A DNA stretch of 64,000 bases from contig JAQGDQ010002373.1 in assembly GCA_030141605.1 (NCBI GenBank), positions 343,921 through 407,920 of the forward strand. Direction: 5' to 3'. The notes below the pieces were generated by a model, which was not told the origin of the DNA, made no database searches, and saw nothing but the letters and a program-made list of their open reading frames with translations. Position numbers and translations under genes: made by a program. The DNA comes from Tubiluchus corallicola (lineage: Eukaryota > Priapulida > Priapulimorpha > Priapulimorphida > Tubiluchidae). Shown piece after piece: positions 47,101 to 60,700 of this stretch. Position 1 is the first letter of the stretch. Every line of letters starts with the position of its first letter.

Positions 47101-50100
47101 TTTTTGTAAACAAATAAATAACTATTTTCCAAAATACGATTCTGTAATTGACACTAGAATAACTAAAACACTCACCATGTATAAAAAACTCTGCTGTTGA
47201 ACATTTCACAAGACCTGCGCCATGAAGAAGCTTAATCGTGAAAGTGATAATTATGTATTAACCATTTTTTCTTATTGATTGACCTGCTTTATTTCGAATA
47301 TGCCGCTAGTATAGTTTGTATAAACAATGTAACTTAAAGCACACCAAGCGCTCAACGATGAATAGGTGTACATTAACATTAGGATATCATCAGCTCGCTT
47401 GAAACAAACTGGAAATGCTAAGTTGGTTTATTCTGTTTGCAAATTTAAATAAGCATTGCTAATAATGAACATCTAAATCTCACTATTCATGATCCTGACA
47501 TGCTTTGATAATTTTAAAAATTAGACATAGGGTAATTATACTGAAGGTGGAGAAAGTGCAGAAGGCAACTAACTGGTTTTCGATTGTGTTATTAAACATT
47601 ATGACAGAAAAACAGTGAATCATTAAAAGTTTAATAAACAAAAATAAAAAATAGGCACAATATCAAATTTTGCTGGTGCCCAAATGTCTCGTGCCCAATT
47701 GTCCCTGTGCCCAAATGTCACGTGCCCTAAAATGCATGAGCCTAGCTATAATCTATAGCCCATGACAAAGTAAATCAGTACAATAACAGAACAAGCCATC
47801 AGTACAGTAGCAGCAGCAATAATAAGAACAGGCTCTACAGCTAAGAAACATTCTGCAAATAATTTACAAGCTGAGATAATCCACATCGAAAATGAGGTGC
47901 AGCCTGCACAATGAGAAATATGATCTTGAGAAAATTGATCTTAGAGTTTGCCATTGTTTTTTTGGTACATTTCGACAAAACACTTATAAATTGTACTAAA
48001 GTGAGGTTGTTACGAACTTTGCAAGAACACACTGAAGTTATGTTTAAATCCACTAGATGGCTCTTCCCGACAAATATTGGGGCTTGCCTACAGAAAAAAT
48101 CGCAAGCAAAATGACCGCTACAATAAGCTATTATCGGAGTTCGAAAATACAGTTTTCACAATTGCAATGCTAGATTTTAGCCAGAGAAAGAATAAGAATA
48201 ATTATAAAATCAAATTTTTGGCTTTTTGAACATTTTCCATTTTTTTTTGAAAATTTGATGCTAGATTATAAAAGTCCACAATACTTAGAATTTGTTTTTA
48301 GGAAAAACAAAAAATTGACATTTGACCTAATTTTAGGGTATTATATTTTGAAGCTTTATAATGTAGTTTTGGTTTGCAGGCACACAAATAATAATAAATA
48401 ATAATAATAATAATTGCTGAAATTAAGAACTTATTGTTTTGATTTTTTTCATAAATATGACAAAACATAAGCAGAATAAGTTAAACTGACACATATACAT
48501 AAACATATCGTAAATCAAAACTAAAAAATACAAATATCATCCTATAGTAAGGGATGGGATGTTCTTTCGATTTTGTAAAAATTTGCAATATGAAATACAT
48601 GAAATTTTCCTGACAAATGAATTTTGAAAAAAAATAGTAACTTTTCTATATTACTGGATCGGTGACTTTTTACATTTTAGAAAGCAAGGCTTTCACTCCA
48701 CAGAAATTTTACAATAAGTATTTGAAGTATGCATACCTTTACAAATAAATCAATAAACCATGTGAGAGAGTACTGGTAGATTGGTTCAATGTGAGCGAGA
48801 TCAGTTATGCAGAAAAATAATATAGAAGAATACACAGCGACTGGCTTATATCCATTTCGAGTTTCGTCAATTTCCTTTTCAGTCAGTGAAGCAATGAGCT
48901 AGAATATTAGAAAACGCAGTACATAAAATGATTTAAGTTAGGCTGCATGTAGCATTAATTCATAGCAATGTTTACAGAGTAAATTAGTCAAATTTATCAA
49001 ATTCAGTATAGGTATGCAAAATAATAAAAAAGCAGATTTTTGCATATAGTTCCAAATGGCCTTGTAAAGTTTTAATGAAACACATAATGAGTAATCAATT
49101 TAAAGCTTTTAAGTGACAATAAAGCTTTAGTTTTTACTGACTTTGTCATTGGTTGGAAGTCCTAGGTATCAGCAAGTGAAGTTATTGTACATTTGAATGC
49201 GCAGCACTGGATGTTGCTAATAAGCTATTAATAAATATAATAAAAAATTTAAATGACATCTTAGAGGAATATAACTGTGTCCAAAAACCCCCAAATGATG
49301 TATTCGCCATATGAAACTCGCCAGTTACCTGCCAGAACTAAATGCACCAACTCAAAATGTATATTTAACATCACATATGGAAAATAATGATTTGTTACTT
49401 AATAAGTGACGAAAAAAGTAAAAAAAATATAGCCCGGGTTTGGACTTTTTCTTTGAAGTTCTTGTTATTGGTTAAGGCCCTTCTGTAGTTTACTAAATAC
49501 AATATAAATGTTAGGTGTAAAGAGCATATGAAGTAATTCATGATTGTTATTATTTAAAACTCCTGACTGTCAAATTAAAACACTAAAATAAAGATAAATA
49601 CTCAGCATAATAATAAATAAAAACTTGATCCAAAGTGATGACACATTTAATGAATTCACCATCATAACCAGATACTACCATGTAGTGCACTATCAAGGTG
49701 TGCCAAAAAAGAGTTGTTTTTTAAAAATTCCACATATGTATATTATTACTGTATATAGTGTTATACTGCATATATTACTCAGAACTGTAAATGTATGTTT
49801 AGCTGAACTAAAGTAATCTGTCGTATAAAAAGTAATTTGACTGCACATCATCACTACCAAATTCTAATATCATTAATACACATGCTTGTCATAAACTTGA
49901 AAAAAACATAAAAACATAAAGTGAAAAAAGAAAGAGAAAGAATATTACCTGTTTTGCAGAAATTTCTTCCGCTAGCGTTTTAGACGATGACAAAACTTGG
50001 ACGGCGGTTTCGTCTTCTAAGATGTTGCCCTATCGCAAAATGTGAAATCATTCATTATCAATTAACAAATAATACCGAATCATACAACTGACAGAAATTA

Positions 50101-53100
50101 AAAAAATTCAACCAACTGCTTTACCACTGTATGCTTGTAAAGCCATGCCTGCTTGCAAAATATACTTACCTCCGAAGAAAATAAAACAGCCAAGATTTTA
50201 TCCTCAATTTCCTTAAGCTGCTTTTTGTTTTCTGCAGATTTTGTGATAAGATCATTCTTCTTTTTCTCTAACTCTGGTTTCTCTTTTGCGACCACGATAC
50301 CCAATAGTTGATCCTCCAATCCCAGAGGTGTGATCATGAAATTGACTAGTGTAACCTGTCATACAAAATGTCACATGACCATAAACTTTGGCACCCAAAT
50401 TCAACAAAACATCATGTGCTTTGTGAATTAACTGATTGATTAAAAACAGATTCACGCCTTTTATACTTGCAAAAACACCTTGCCATGCTTTCATTATTCA
50501 CTGCGATATTGTGATCAAACAAAGTTACATCAAACAAAACTTGTTGTCTTCTATAGTTCTAGCTATAACTATAGCCTCGAAACTGTAACAATTTACTTAT
50601 AATAATTAACTACGTACGACCTTTTTTTGAATTAATTTATTACCTTCGTGGATACATCAGGAAGATAGTGAGGATTGCGTAACCTAGTGGTAATGTAGAA
50701 ACGAAAGTCCTCCGAGTATTCTAATAAATTTTCACCCAGCCATATATGCTGTAACAGGTAAGCCTAGTAAATAGATTTAATATCTTGCATACTGACATAC
50801 TTAAATTGAAAGTAAAGTTTGCCAGTTTACAAAAGTGATCCATAGATTTATAAGAAATGTTAAAAATACGAAAATAATGTTCCTACACATAATGTTTTGG
50901 ATCGACTACCTTGGCAACAATGTGGTTAAACTTTCTGGCATTAATGTAAGAAAAAAAGTCCTTTAAGCTTTCAAATAACGTGTCAGAAATGAGCAAATGC
51001 ACATATCCATCAGAAAAGAATCTATGAAAACCAGGATACCTCAACCCCACTCTGTTTAAAAGTCTCTTTCTTTAGCAAGGGATCCAGAATCGGATCTAAT
51101 TCTTCTCCGACGTTTTCTAAGAGAATAGGCTGCCCAAACTGAATGCAGTTCTCCAAGGTTCGCAAGTAGTTGGGATCAGAGAGCTTAATGACGGAAAGTT
51201 TGTTTTCTCTTTCCATGTTCTTTATCCACTTGTTTGCTTGACCTGGTGAAAAGAAATTTGAAATGCATAAAGCAATTCATGCAGAGGATATGAAAATGTT
51301 TAAAAAACAAGAATAAGACAATTTTAAAGCAACATATTAACAAAGAATTCACAAACGCAAAATTTAATGAAATGTAACTTTAGATGCAAGTAGTGGCAAC
51401 AAACTGTCGCCAGGTTATAGAACTTTGACAAAATGCTTTACAGGTAGTACTTATTGCACTATCTGTGTAGTCTATCCATTTATTATAGTTAGCTTGTGTC
51501 ATAAATGAATGGCAGTTAAGAGATACCTAAAGCAAGAAGCTATACCTGTATCGCGCAAAATGTCTAGTGGCGTTAAGCCACAAAAAAGCAAAGTATGTTA
51601 AATGCTTGATACTTATGGCTCTTATATGGTAATGTCAAGTAATACACTAAAAAGCCAACTCTTATGAACTAATTTTACACATTAGAATAGAAATAGCTGT
51701 TAATCGTAACCTTGAGGATCAATTAGAAGTGGAAAGCGGCGGCTGTTAGTTGAAATGATTCCATTATCCACAGAAAATGAATCCACTGGCAATCCAGCTA
51801 TTTTCCAAGCCATGATCTTCACCGGATTACCTAGTGTGTTACTTAATGAAAACTGATCAGAGCAGGGTATGTGCCTATTTTTGCACATCTGATGCCATTG
51901 ATTAGCTGATTCCTGTAATAGCAAATACAAATAACAGGTAAATAAAGAGACGGCTTTGTGCAATTAGATGAAAGTAACAATTAACACAGAATTAAGAATT
52001 GTTTTAATGTTGCTTATTAAATTTAGCTCTTTAACGAACCTTCCTTACAGGTTCAAGTACCCGAGGCTGCACAACAATATTGCAAGAATGTTGTCACAAG
52101 ATTTTTGCAAATATGGATACCATATGGAAATGTAGATTTGCCACAACATTGCACCAATAAGTTTTCAATATGTATAAAAAATGTGTTTCCAATATCTATA
52201 TATTAATTCTACTGGTATGGGCTTTATATTGGACAATAAAATTGGTGGTATGTTGCACCAATTTTGTTCAAAAATATCTTATGTTGTACCAACATGGTGA
52301 CAATATTTCCTGAATATATTTTTTGTCAATATCCTGACAAGACTCATCATGTAAATCTTTGAAACCGTAGGAACACAAGTTCTATCGTCTCTCGATTCTA
52401 TAATACACAATTTTAACATAAACAGTAATTTAATACCGGTGTTTTGCAGTCACAAATTTATGGTAGCTGGCAAGTATTATTGCTGGTTAATGTTGCTACT
52501 TCGTCTAATTTTTTCTTGAAAAATGTAAATACAAAAAAGGTTTTAATGTGCAGTAGTACGGGTTACCACCTGTCGAAAATCAACAGTAAAAGGTCCAAGA
52601 TAACACATTACAGCAGCAGACACAAGAACATCACCAGTGATAGTTATATAACGTTCAGCTAACATTTCAGCTGCTTCTCTCCATCTTTCCTTCTCTCCTC
52701 CCAACTCATCTGTAATACGACGGAGTAGTAGTATAAAATCATTTTATTTGTTACAAATAAAAGAAATACATACATTCAAGTCATTGGATGTTTAGTTCAT
52801 TAGCAGGAGTTACATGCACAAAAACAAATGCACACAGTAACATTTTACAGCAAAATATTTTCTATAAGAATAGCAATAACTTTCGAAATAAATTTAATAA
52901 TTTAAGAAAATGTACCAGAGTGGCACCATTGCATACACTTTCTTACCAATAATCTTCTCAGCTCGTCCCAGCTTCACAGAGCACAGTTTTATATTATCCT
53001 CTAAACTTTTCTTTTTATCATTCATGGCTTGAAACTTGTTGTTAAGTTGAAGCAAATGATTTACAACCTGAATACACAAGTTACAAGAATAGTATGAACT

Positions 53101-56100
53101 TCAAGGGATTGCTTACATATACGAAGCATAAAACATCTCAACTTATTATGTTTATTTGCAAATTTTTCTAATTTAAATCTGCAGATTATTACACCAAAAG
53201 TTGGCCAAAGAGTTTGTGCAATATCAATGGTGGGGCAGTCTTTACTCCTTACTTTGGTTAAAAAGCAGGTAGCAAAATGTAACATTAAATGCTATTATAA
53301 ATAGAGACCAAGCCAGTAGCAATAATATCATACACTGTAATTCAATTCTTTTATTTTTACAATTCATGATCCAGCATTCAACAGCAGGTCCTACACAAGA
53401 CAAAAGATCATAGTAGGACTGAGACCTCATTTATTATCAAGGCCATGCCTTTAAGATGACATCTTTGTCCATTCTTTCTTTCTTTATTCTACTAAAGAGG
53501 AAGAAAAGAGAATTTTCAAGTATATCCCAAAAAACTTTTCATACAAGGTTATATTACTTAGCATTAATTTACATGTTTGAGACTTATTAAAATAGAAAAA
53601 AATTGATAATAATTTGCAATTTTGCACCACCTGGTGAAACAGTACTGCATCGCCATCCCAGTTTCAACCACAGATTCACCAAAAAACATGTTATTTAGTG
53701 GCTATTTTGGCACATATTATCCAATAGTTAAGTGGATCTTATTGAAATTGACAATATAAAGTATTTTATACTTTTGCTTATACAAATTTTATACAGCGTT
53801 ACTGTTAACGCATGTATGCAAAGATAGCACGTAGGTGATATAAAATTTCAATGCAACTTTCTTAAGCTTTATTTATGTGCGTTTTTCTTGTGTTTAACTC
53901 ATCAGTTTTGGTTCACTGTATACTATGCCTGAGTGTGCCTTACTTTTGAGACTTTAGAATAGATGTTTATTTAACACACTAGCAACTTTTTTCCTCCTGT
54001 GTCAATTAATATGCCACACTCATCGATCCGTGATCATTGTTCACACTCATTAGACTCGATAATTTCAAAATTTTATATTCTGCCAGCAGTGCCTTTGATT
54101 TACACTTTTGAAACTCTTCTTGATAAAAAAAACTTTTGTCAGAACTTAATGATCAACTTTCTTCTCTGCCCCTGGAATTATTTTGAATTGGTCCCTGTAG
54201 CTGCTTGCTTACAGTACTGTTCACGTTTGGTGCAAAGGTTTCTCTTATCATCACCCTCAGGCATTAGTAATTGTGTTGGAATAACATTACTTTATTACTT
54301 CTATCATTTGTCTTTATATCACAAGACATTTAAGTTTACACTTTGGTATTTACCTTGCTTGTTTCTCACAATGCTCGTTTTTGTAATTCTTATGTACTGT
54401 ATTTTTATTTAGGTGGATTGTCGCATGAACATGACCATAATTAACTGGTCAAAATGTAGGAAATGTTTGTGTCTGGGGTACATGGCTATTATTTTTATTT
54501 TAAGAATTTATTTCCCAATCACAAATCAATTAGACAGGTTTTTATTCAAAGTTATCAAAGTAAAAAAAAGGAAGATCCAAACCTCCTTCAGCTGAGCTTG
54601 CTTTTCGTTCAGCTTTTCCATTTGCACAGCTAATTCAGCTTCAGCAACTTTTAGCTTTGCTTGTTTTGGAGCCACAACTTTGATGACACGATCGTACACT
54701 TCCATAGCAAGCACCCAGCGAGATATCCCTTCGCATGCTGTTGATGCGTTCTTAATTAAATTAGGGTCAAACTCTGGATTGGCTATATACCTAAGTTAAA
54801 CTAAATTTATTAGCGATGCAATGCTCAATAATTAGTATGCGTGGAGTAAAGAGAAACTGACGTCAAACAATAACTAGTCAGCTGTTAATGAAATCTGCTG
54901 TTAATGAAATACAATCTAAAATCCCGATCTAATGTATTAAAAACTGGGCACTTGTATTGATTCGATGACTCAGCTTGATTGATCGTGATTGTTGCCATGA
55001 AAATGACGGTTCATTAGCAAATGGTTGGAAAACTAGTATAATAGGTACTTTTGTGACTCCAAAATCTATCTCCTAGAAAAGTGCTGAAGTAGTGAATACG
55101 AAACTCGGTACTCTGGGTTCTTGGATAACTATCTAAAAGACATCTGAACCAAAGATTGGAATTTCTGTCTGTTCTTCTGTCATTCCCCAGAAACCACTGA
55201 CTTGATTCCAGCCAAATTTGCACAGCAGGTGGGTCTGCACCACAGATAATGTCATCACTACTTCCGGTCTTACTTATGATCTAAAAGAGGCTAAAGTTTA
55301 CGATTCCCCATGCACAAGAAATTCATTCGTGAAGCAAATTAGGATTAGGGTTTGGGTTAGAGTTTGGATTACGGTTAGGGTTAGGGTTGAGGTATTTAAA
55401 TTGGGTGGGGAAATGTATAAACTCCTTCCCCAAAAGCTTGAAGACTCAAGTAGCCCTTCGAACCATCGAATCACTATCAAGCAAATGGCGTGTAAGGCAT
55501 AAAAATGTTGTAAATTGGACATATTACAAAATTTGAAAACACCAAAAAACACATTTCTTTTACTTCTCTTTAATTTTCTTCATAATAACAGGAGGGATAT
55601 TGTCCTTATCAAAGTTTTTCAGACCATCCAAGAACTTGATGTCGCTAAGAAGTTTTAAAGATACCGCCCAGTAATCGTCAATCATGCCACCGAAGCCAGA
55701 CGGATCAGGTTTTCGTTCAGGCTTAATGCCCTTTAAAACGCACACAGCCTCCAAAACAAGCTTTACCACAGGTGGTGGATTCTGTAAATAATCAGAAATT
55801 AAAATGATGATATACTTTTGTACGCAAACACTAATGTATATGCATGCAAATACTAACAAATTTTCATTTAACAGTGTGACTCTACTCAGCCACAACCAAT
55901 TTACATACTTATGAAATTTAAAAATAACACTGTGAATTCTGTGGTAATTACATAAAAATGAACAATGTTAAATGTCTTTTGAAAACTGTGCACCACATTT
56001 ATTTAGGTGCAGGAAATGGAAATAGCTTACAGGTCCACCATAATTTTTTTTATATTTTTTGTATGTTTTGACAAACTACAAGGACTAGCACTTAATGGCA

Positions 56101-57596
56101 GGACCAGCTACAAATGTCAAATGGTTGTTTCAGACATGCAGCTGGCTTACTGTCAAGAATAATCTTTAAAATAAAACACTAAACCTGTACAAAGAAGTCG
56201 ATCAGGTTTGAATACATAAATATCCACTTTCAATGACAGAGATAGCTGTAAGATAAATGAAACCAATGAGAAGCAGTGTTCCTGGCAGTTACTTATGCAT
56301 TTGTAATCGAGTCTGCCAGTACTTAACTTTGTAGCCAGTAGTATCAAGGTGTGAGTACTCTGCTATTGTCTTCATCATTTCAACACAAACCTGATAAAAG
56401 TGTCAACACAATTGTGATAAAGTGTTTGTATTACCTTCATTGACTTCACTATAGTGATATCGGCAGGTGTCAGTGTCTCCAAAGCAGTGAGTGCACTTTC
56501 TAGTGCTGGTATGGCTTCCTGCAAATCACTTTCACATTCATCTTTAATGGCTGTGGAAGCTGCAGCAGCCTCGTTGGCAACAGCTTCATCTGCTGCAACG
56601 ACCTCAATAGAAACAGAGAAGATAAAATCAAGATTATCCAGTTAATTGCAATACAAACTGGCCAGAGCCAGTATTTATTTGTTTATTGTTCCACTATGAG
56701 AAACTATCATGAGAAAACACCATTAGAAAAAGATCTCAGAACCCAATTTCACAAGACATTTGAGGATTCATAAACTCATTTATAAATAACTACATGTAAT
56801 ACAGTAGGCACCCTTTATGAGCCTCATGGTTAATAGAATCAGTCACCAAATTGACAGAAAAACATCTGATACAGGCCATTCCTATTTAAACGTTCGTAAA
56901 AATTGTCGGCAATTGACTCAAGTAACTCTGCATAATTGACTCAAAATGATTAGGATACTAGCTGTCCTTAAGTTGCACAATATAGTTAAGTTATCTGTTT
57001 GTTTTAATAAATCTTGCACAAAATATTTTGTATGCTATTAATGCTCACCTCTTTCTGCGCTTCCACCACTTTAGTATCTCGTTCGATTACAACCATCAGT
57101 TCTTCGGTTTCAACAGAAGTTTGAATCAGCTGTGGATGCAGGTCAGTCAGCTCTTTCTGCATAACTGATACCTAATCACAAACAGTGAAGAATTGATAAG
57201 AAAAGATAGAATGCTGTCTCTGTTCATCACATGATAATTATTACAAAAGACGCATGTAAGCTGAGAAGGACAAACTTTGATAATAAAGGCATCAAATGAA
57301 TCTCACTGCATTGGACCTCAGCACAAAATGTGAACAACATGTACAACATTTAACAGTTAGTTCAAAACTCCCGTATAGCCTACCAAAGGAGAAATTGCTG
57401 CACATAAGCTGGCTTAGAATTGACCAACTGAGCAAATACGACATGGTCAATCGAACAGTCATCACTTAAACCAGGTTTCGTTTACAGAGATGTTTGAAAT
57501 GGTGGTTTAATGCAAAAATACGTTTCAATTTGTATACCACAAATTTCACATTTTGTGGTATGGAGAGAGAGGGAGAGGAAGAGGGAGAGGAAGAGG

Positions 57597-57693
<97 letters not shown>

Positions 57694-57702
57694 AGGAAGA
57701 GG

Positions 57703-57799
<97 letters not shown>

Positions 57800-60700
57800 G
57801 ATATAGAAATATGTAATAAACAAAAATAAAATACTTTTTGATAGTTTTGATAATTCATAACTATGTACCATCATAAAACAACATAAATCGGTCATCAGAA
57901 AAAAAAACAGAATTACATATTGTCCACATTATTGGCAAAAGTAACTCAGCAAAGTGTTAAACAACACGAACCTGTGAAGCAGCAAAGTCCAGTTTGTCAA
58001 TCCCAGCAATGTACCGGTTCTTCATGGATGTAATTTCATCCCGCTTATGTTGCAATAATGTTTTAAATGTAAGGATTAGTTCAAGATACGATGTGGGAGT
58101 AACGTAATTGTAGCGACGCAATATGTCAAAATATCTATTGTTTAAGAATAACATGTCAGTAACTAGTTTTTTCTTTGCACCTATTGTTCCTATACAGTAT
58201 ACTTAATTGTACAGCAAGACTCTACATCCTGATAGTTAGGAAATACAGTCACTAGACTTTTGCTGAAATTTTTCTATACGTGTTTACATATTATACTGTG
58301 ACTATTATATACAAGATGCATTTAACTTGTAAATAACTATGAACTTATTCTTTACTAGACATATTAAAGAAAAAAAATTATCCAAATTTAGTAGTATTTT
58401 GAAACGAAAAATCCTTTGCAATGCAAGTAACATAGTAGCCATTATTAAAACAACAGCCTGCACAAATTGACTTGGATTATTCACAACATAGATGTTCTAT
58501 TAAGAGGGCAAAACGAGTCAAACACGACGAACAAAACAATCTGCTACATAAAGGAAGGCATGGTAAGTAGAATACGTACTTTTGACTTTGTTTTCTAACG
58601 CTGCTATGGAAAATTTTACACAGTTCAACACAGTGGTTGTGCAGTTCTTCAGGGAAGTTTAAATCAGTCAAGAATCTATGAGCCACCATCTCCAATGCAT
58701 CTTCAGGCCAAGCCTGATCAAATAGACAATAAATGAATGGTATGGAAATTTAATGAATTGTATTAAAGACAAAAACAAAGACAGAGAAACCCTACATGAA
58801 AGTGTGCATCACATTACGAGTTTAATTGCTAGTTGCAGCAAAAGTTTACCTTAGCAGAATGCTAAACACAACATGGCCTAAAGAACGTGATTTAGTAACT
58901 AGATCACAATATTATTATTGCCGAATTCTATTAACCATGCTACTCAAACTACAATAAAGGTGAACCAGTCATTTTGTTTTTGATTACTCATAAAAACTGT
59001 TGTTTGGTATTTGATTAGAAGCTCAGTTTGTCATTTTCACAGGTTGCATTGCATTGTCTGCATTGTCTAATGTTCATGAGTGACTCAATCTGGTTTTCTT
59101 AGAAACAAATTTAAGAATATTATAAGATCATAATATGACAGATATTAGAAGCACTAAAACTAAAACTTTTCAAAATCAAGGAAACAGTTTTTTTTACTTT
59201 TCAGTGAACTATTTGCATAATATTAAACATCTGCATTCTAAGCTGAAGAAAAACTTAGCTTTAAAAATTTGCTTGCTAATTTTAACTACTGTTCGAATTT
59301 AGATAAAAAATATTTACACATACTTGAAACCAGTCAATAGTGCAACAGTTTATAAGTGATGGAAACATCCGTAGTCGATTACGGAGCGCGTCACCAATCG
59401 GACTCACGGTGAACACAATGTGCAAATTTTTTCGCACACGCTCGATGAAAAAGTTAAACATCGCTAATGGTGTAGCTTCGATTGTCCTACCCTGATAAGT
59501 AAATGTTAAGAATTAGTTATTTAGCATGCAGTCAAAACCCTTTATGGCCCGTACAATTTGCGGCGTTTTTTTCATGTATGGGGCTCCCAGCCCACATCAG
59601 TATGTAAACCATAAATGCAATTACATGTATAACTGAATAAAAAAACATAAAGTTAAAAAAAGTTTGTGCATCAAGGTGTCGACATCAGCTGAAGTAAGTT
59701 ACAAATGTAATTATAAACACAAAAACTTACTGGTCGGTAATGAATTACCAAACAGAGTTTCCAAAAAATGTGTTTAATTTTAATAGAAAAACACCACCTA
59801 GCAGTTAAATTAAATGAATTTTGGTATTTATAAAATAGCAAAAAAAATGACGGAGAAAAAATAGACTTTCCCCAGACCAACTACATGACTACATGACTTG
59901 GACACAAAGACCAATGGGTTCTTTTGAGTCAACTGGTCTTTGATAACGTTGGCTAAAGCTTCTAATCAAAAAGCTCTGGTCAAATTTCACTATTACAACT
60001 GTTGGAATGTAAGTTTTTTTGCTATCAAATTAATAAACAAACTATTTCCATACGGTAATATTAGTTAGTAAATAAATCTTACCTGCTACAGATTAGCAAT
60101 TAGCTAAATAAAAAATCCTGCTCTTATTAAAAGCAAAAACATCAAAAGCTGCAGCATCATAAACACACATGATTATCAAAAATAAACAGTGAGAAAACAA
60201 CCAAAGATCGCGTAAAAAACACAGCGACGAAGCAACAGTCAAGAATTTAAAACACAGCTTAAAGCAAGCATTGCAACTGGTAATTAAACTCGTTTTGGAA
60301 AACTACATTGCACGCTGCATGCCAAGTTTCATACTTCATTTTTTGCAATTGCTTGCATTTTCTCAATGATTTCAGCTTTTTCATCTGGTGGGTAGAGATT
60401 TGGTACATCTCCTGTATTAAGTATCATGTTAATATCTTCCACGTATGATTCGTTCTTAATCTGGTTGTCACTAAACAGAAAAACAATGGGCTTGCCTTCT
60501 GTTCCTGCCTTTCGAAGTACCTAAAAATTTTAGATAAGAAAACATTGTGGTAATATATGAATTCTAAAAATGAACTTAGAATTGAAAAAGGTGAGCCACT
60601 AAATATATCAAATTATTAGTGCCAGACTAATAAAACTATATTAATACTGACTAAGTGACTGAAAAATATTATGAATAACTTACGTTATAGAATCTCAGTG

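Noticed and set aside
53999-54412. 137-codon plus-strand ORF with hydrophobic stretches
   Set aside because: It lies wholly within a dynein intron, is T-rich, has no recognisable domain, and its apparent membrane segments follow from the base composition.
57466-57895. ORFs of up to 137 codons, all Ser-Leu or Arg-Glu, on both strands
   Set aside because: They are translations of the GA microsatellite; both strands and several frames are open because the repeat has no stop codons.
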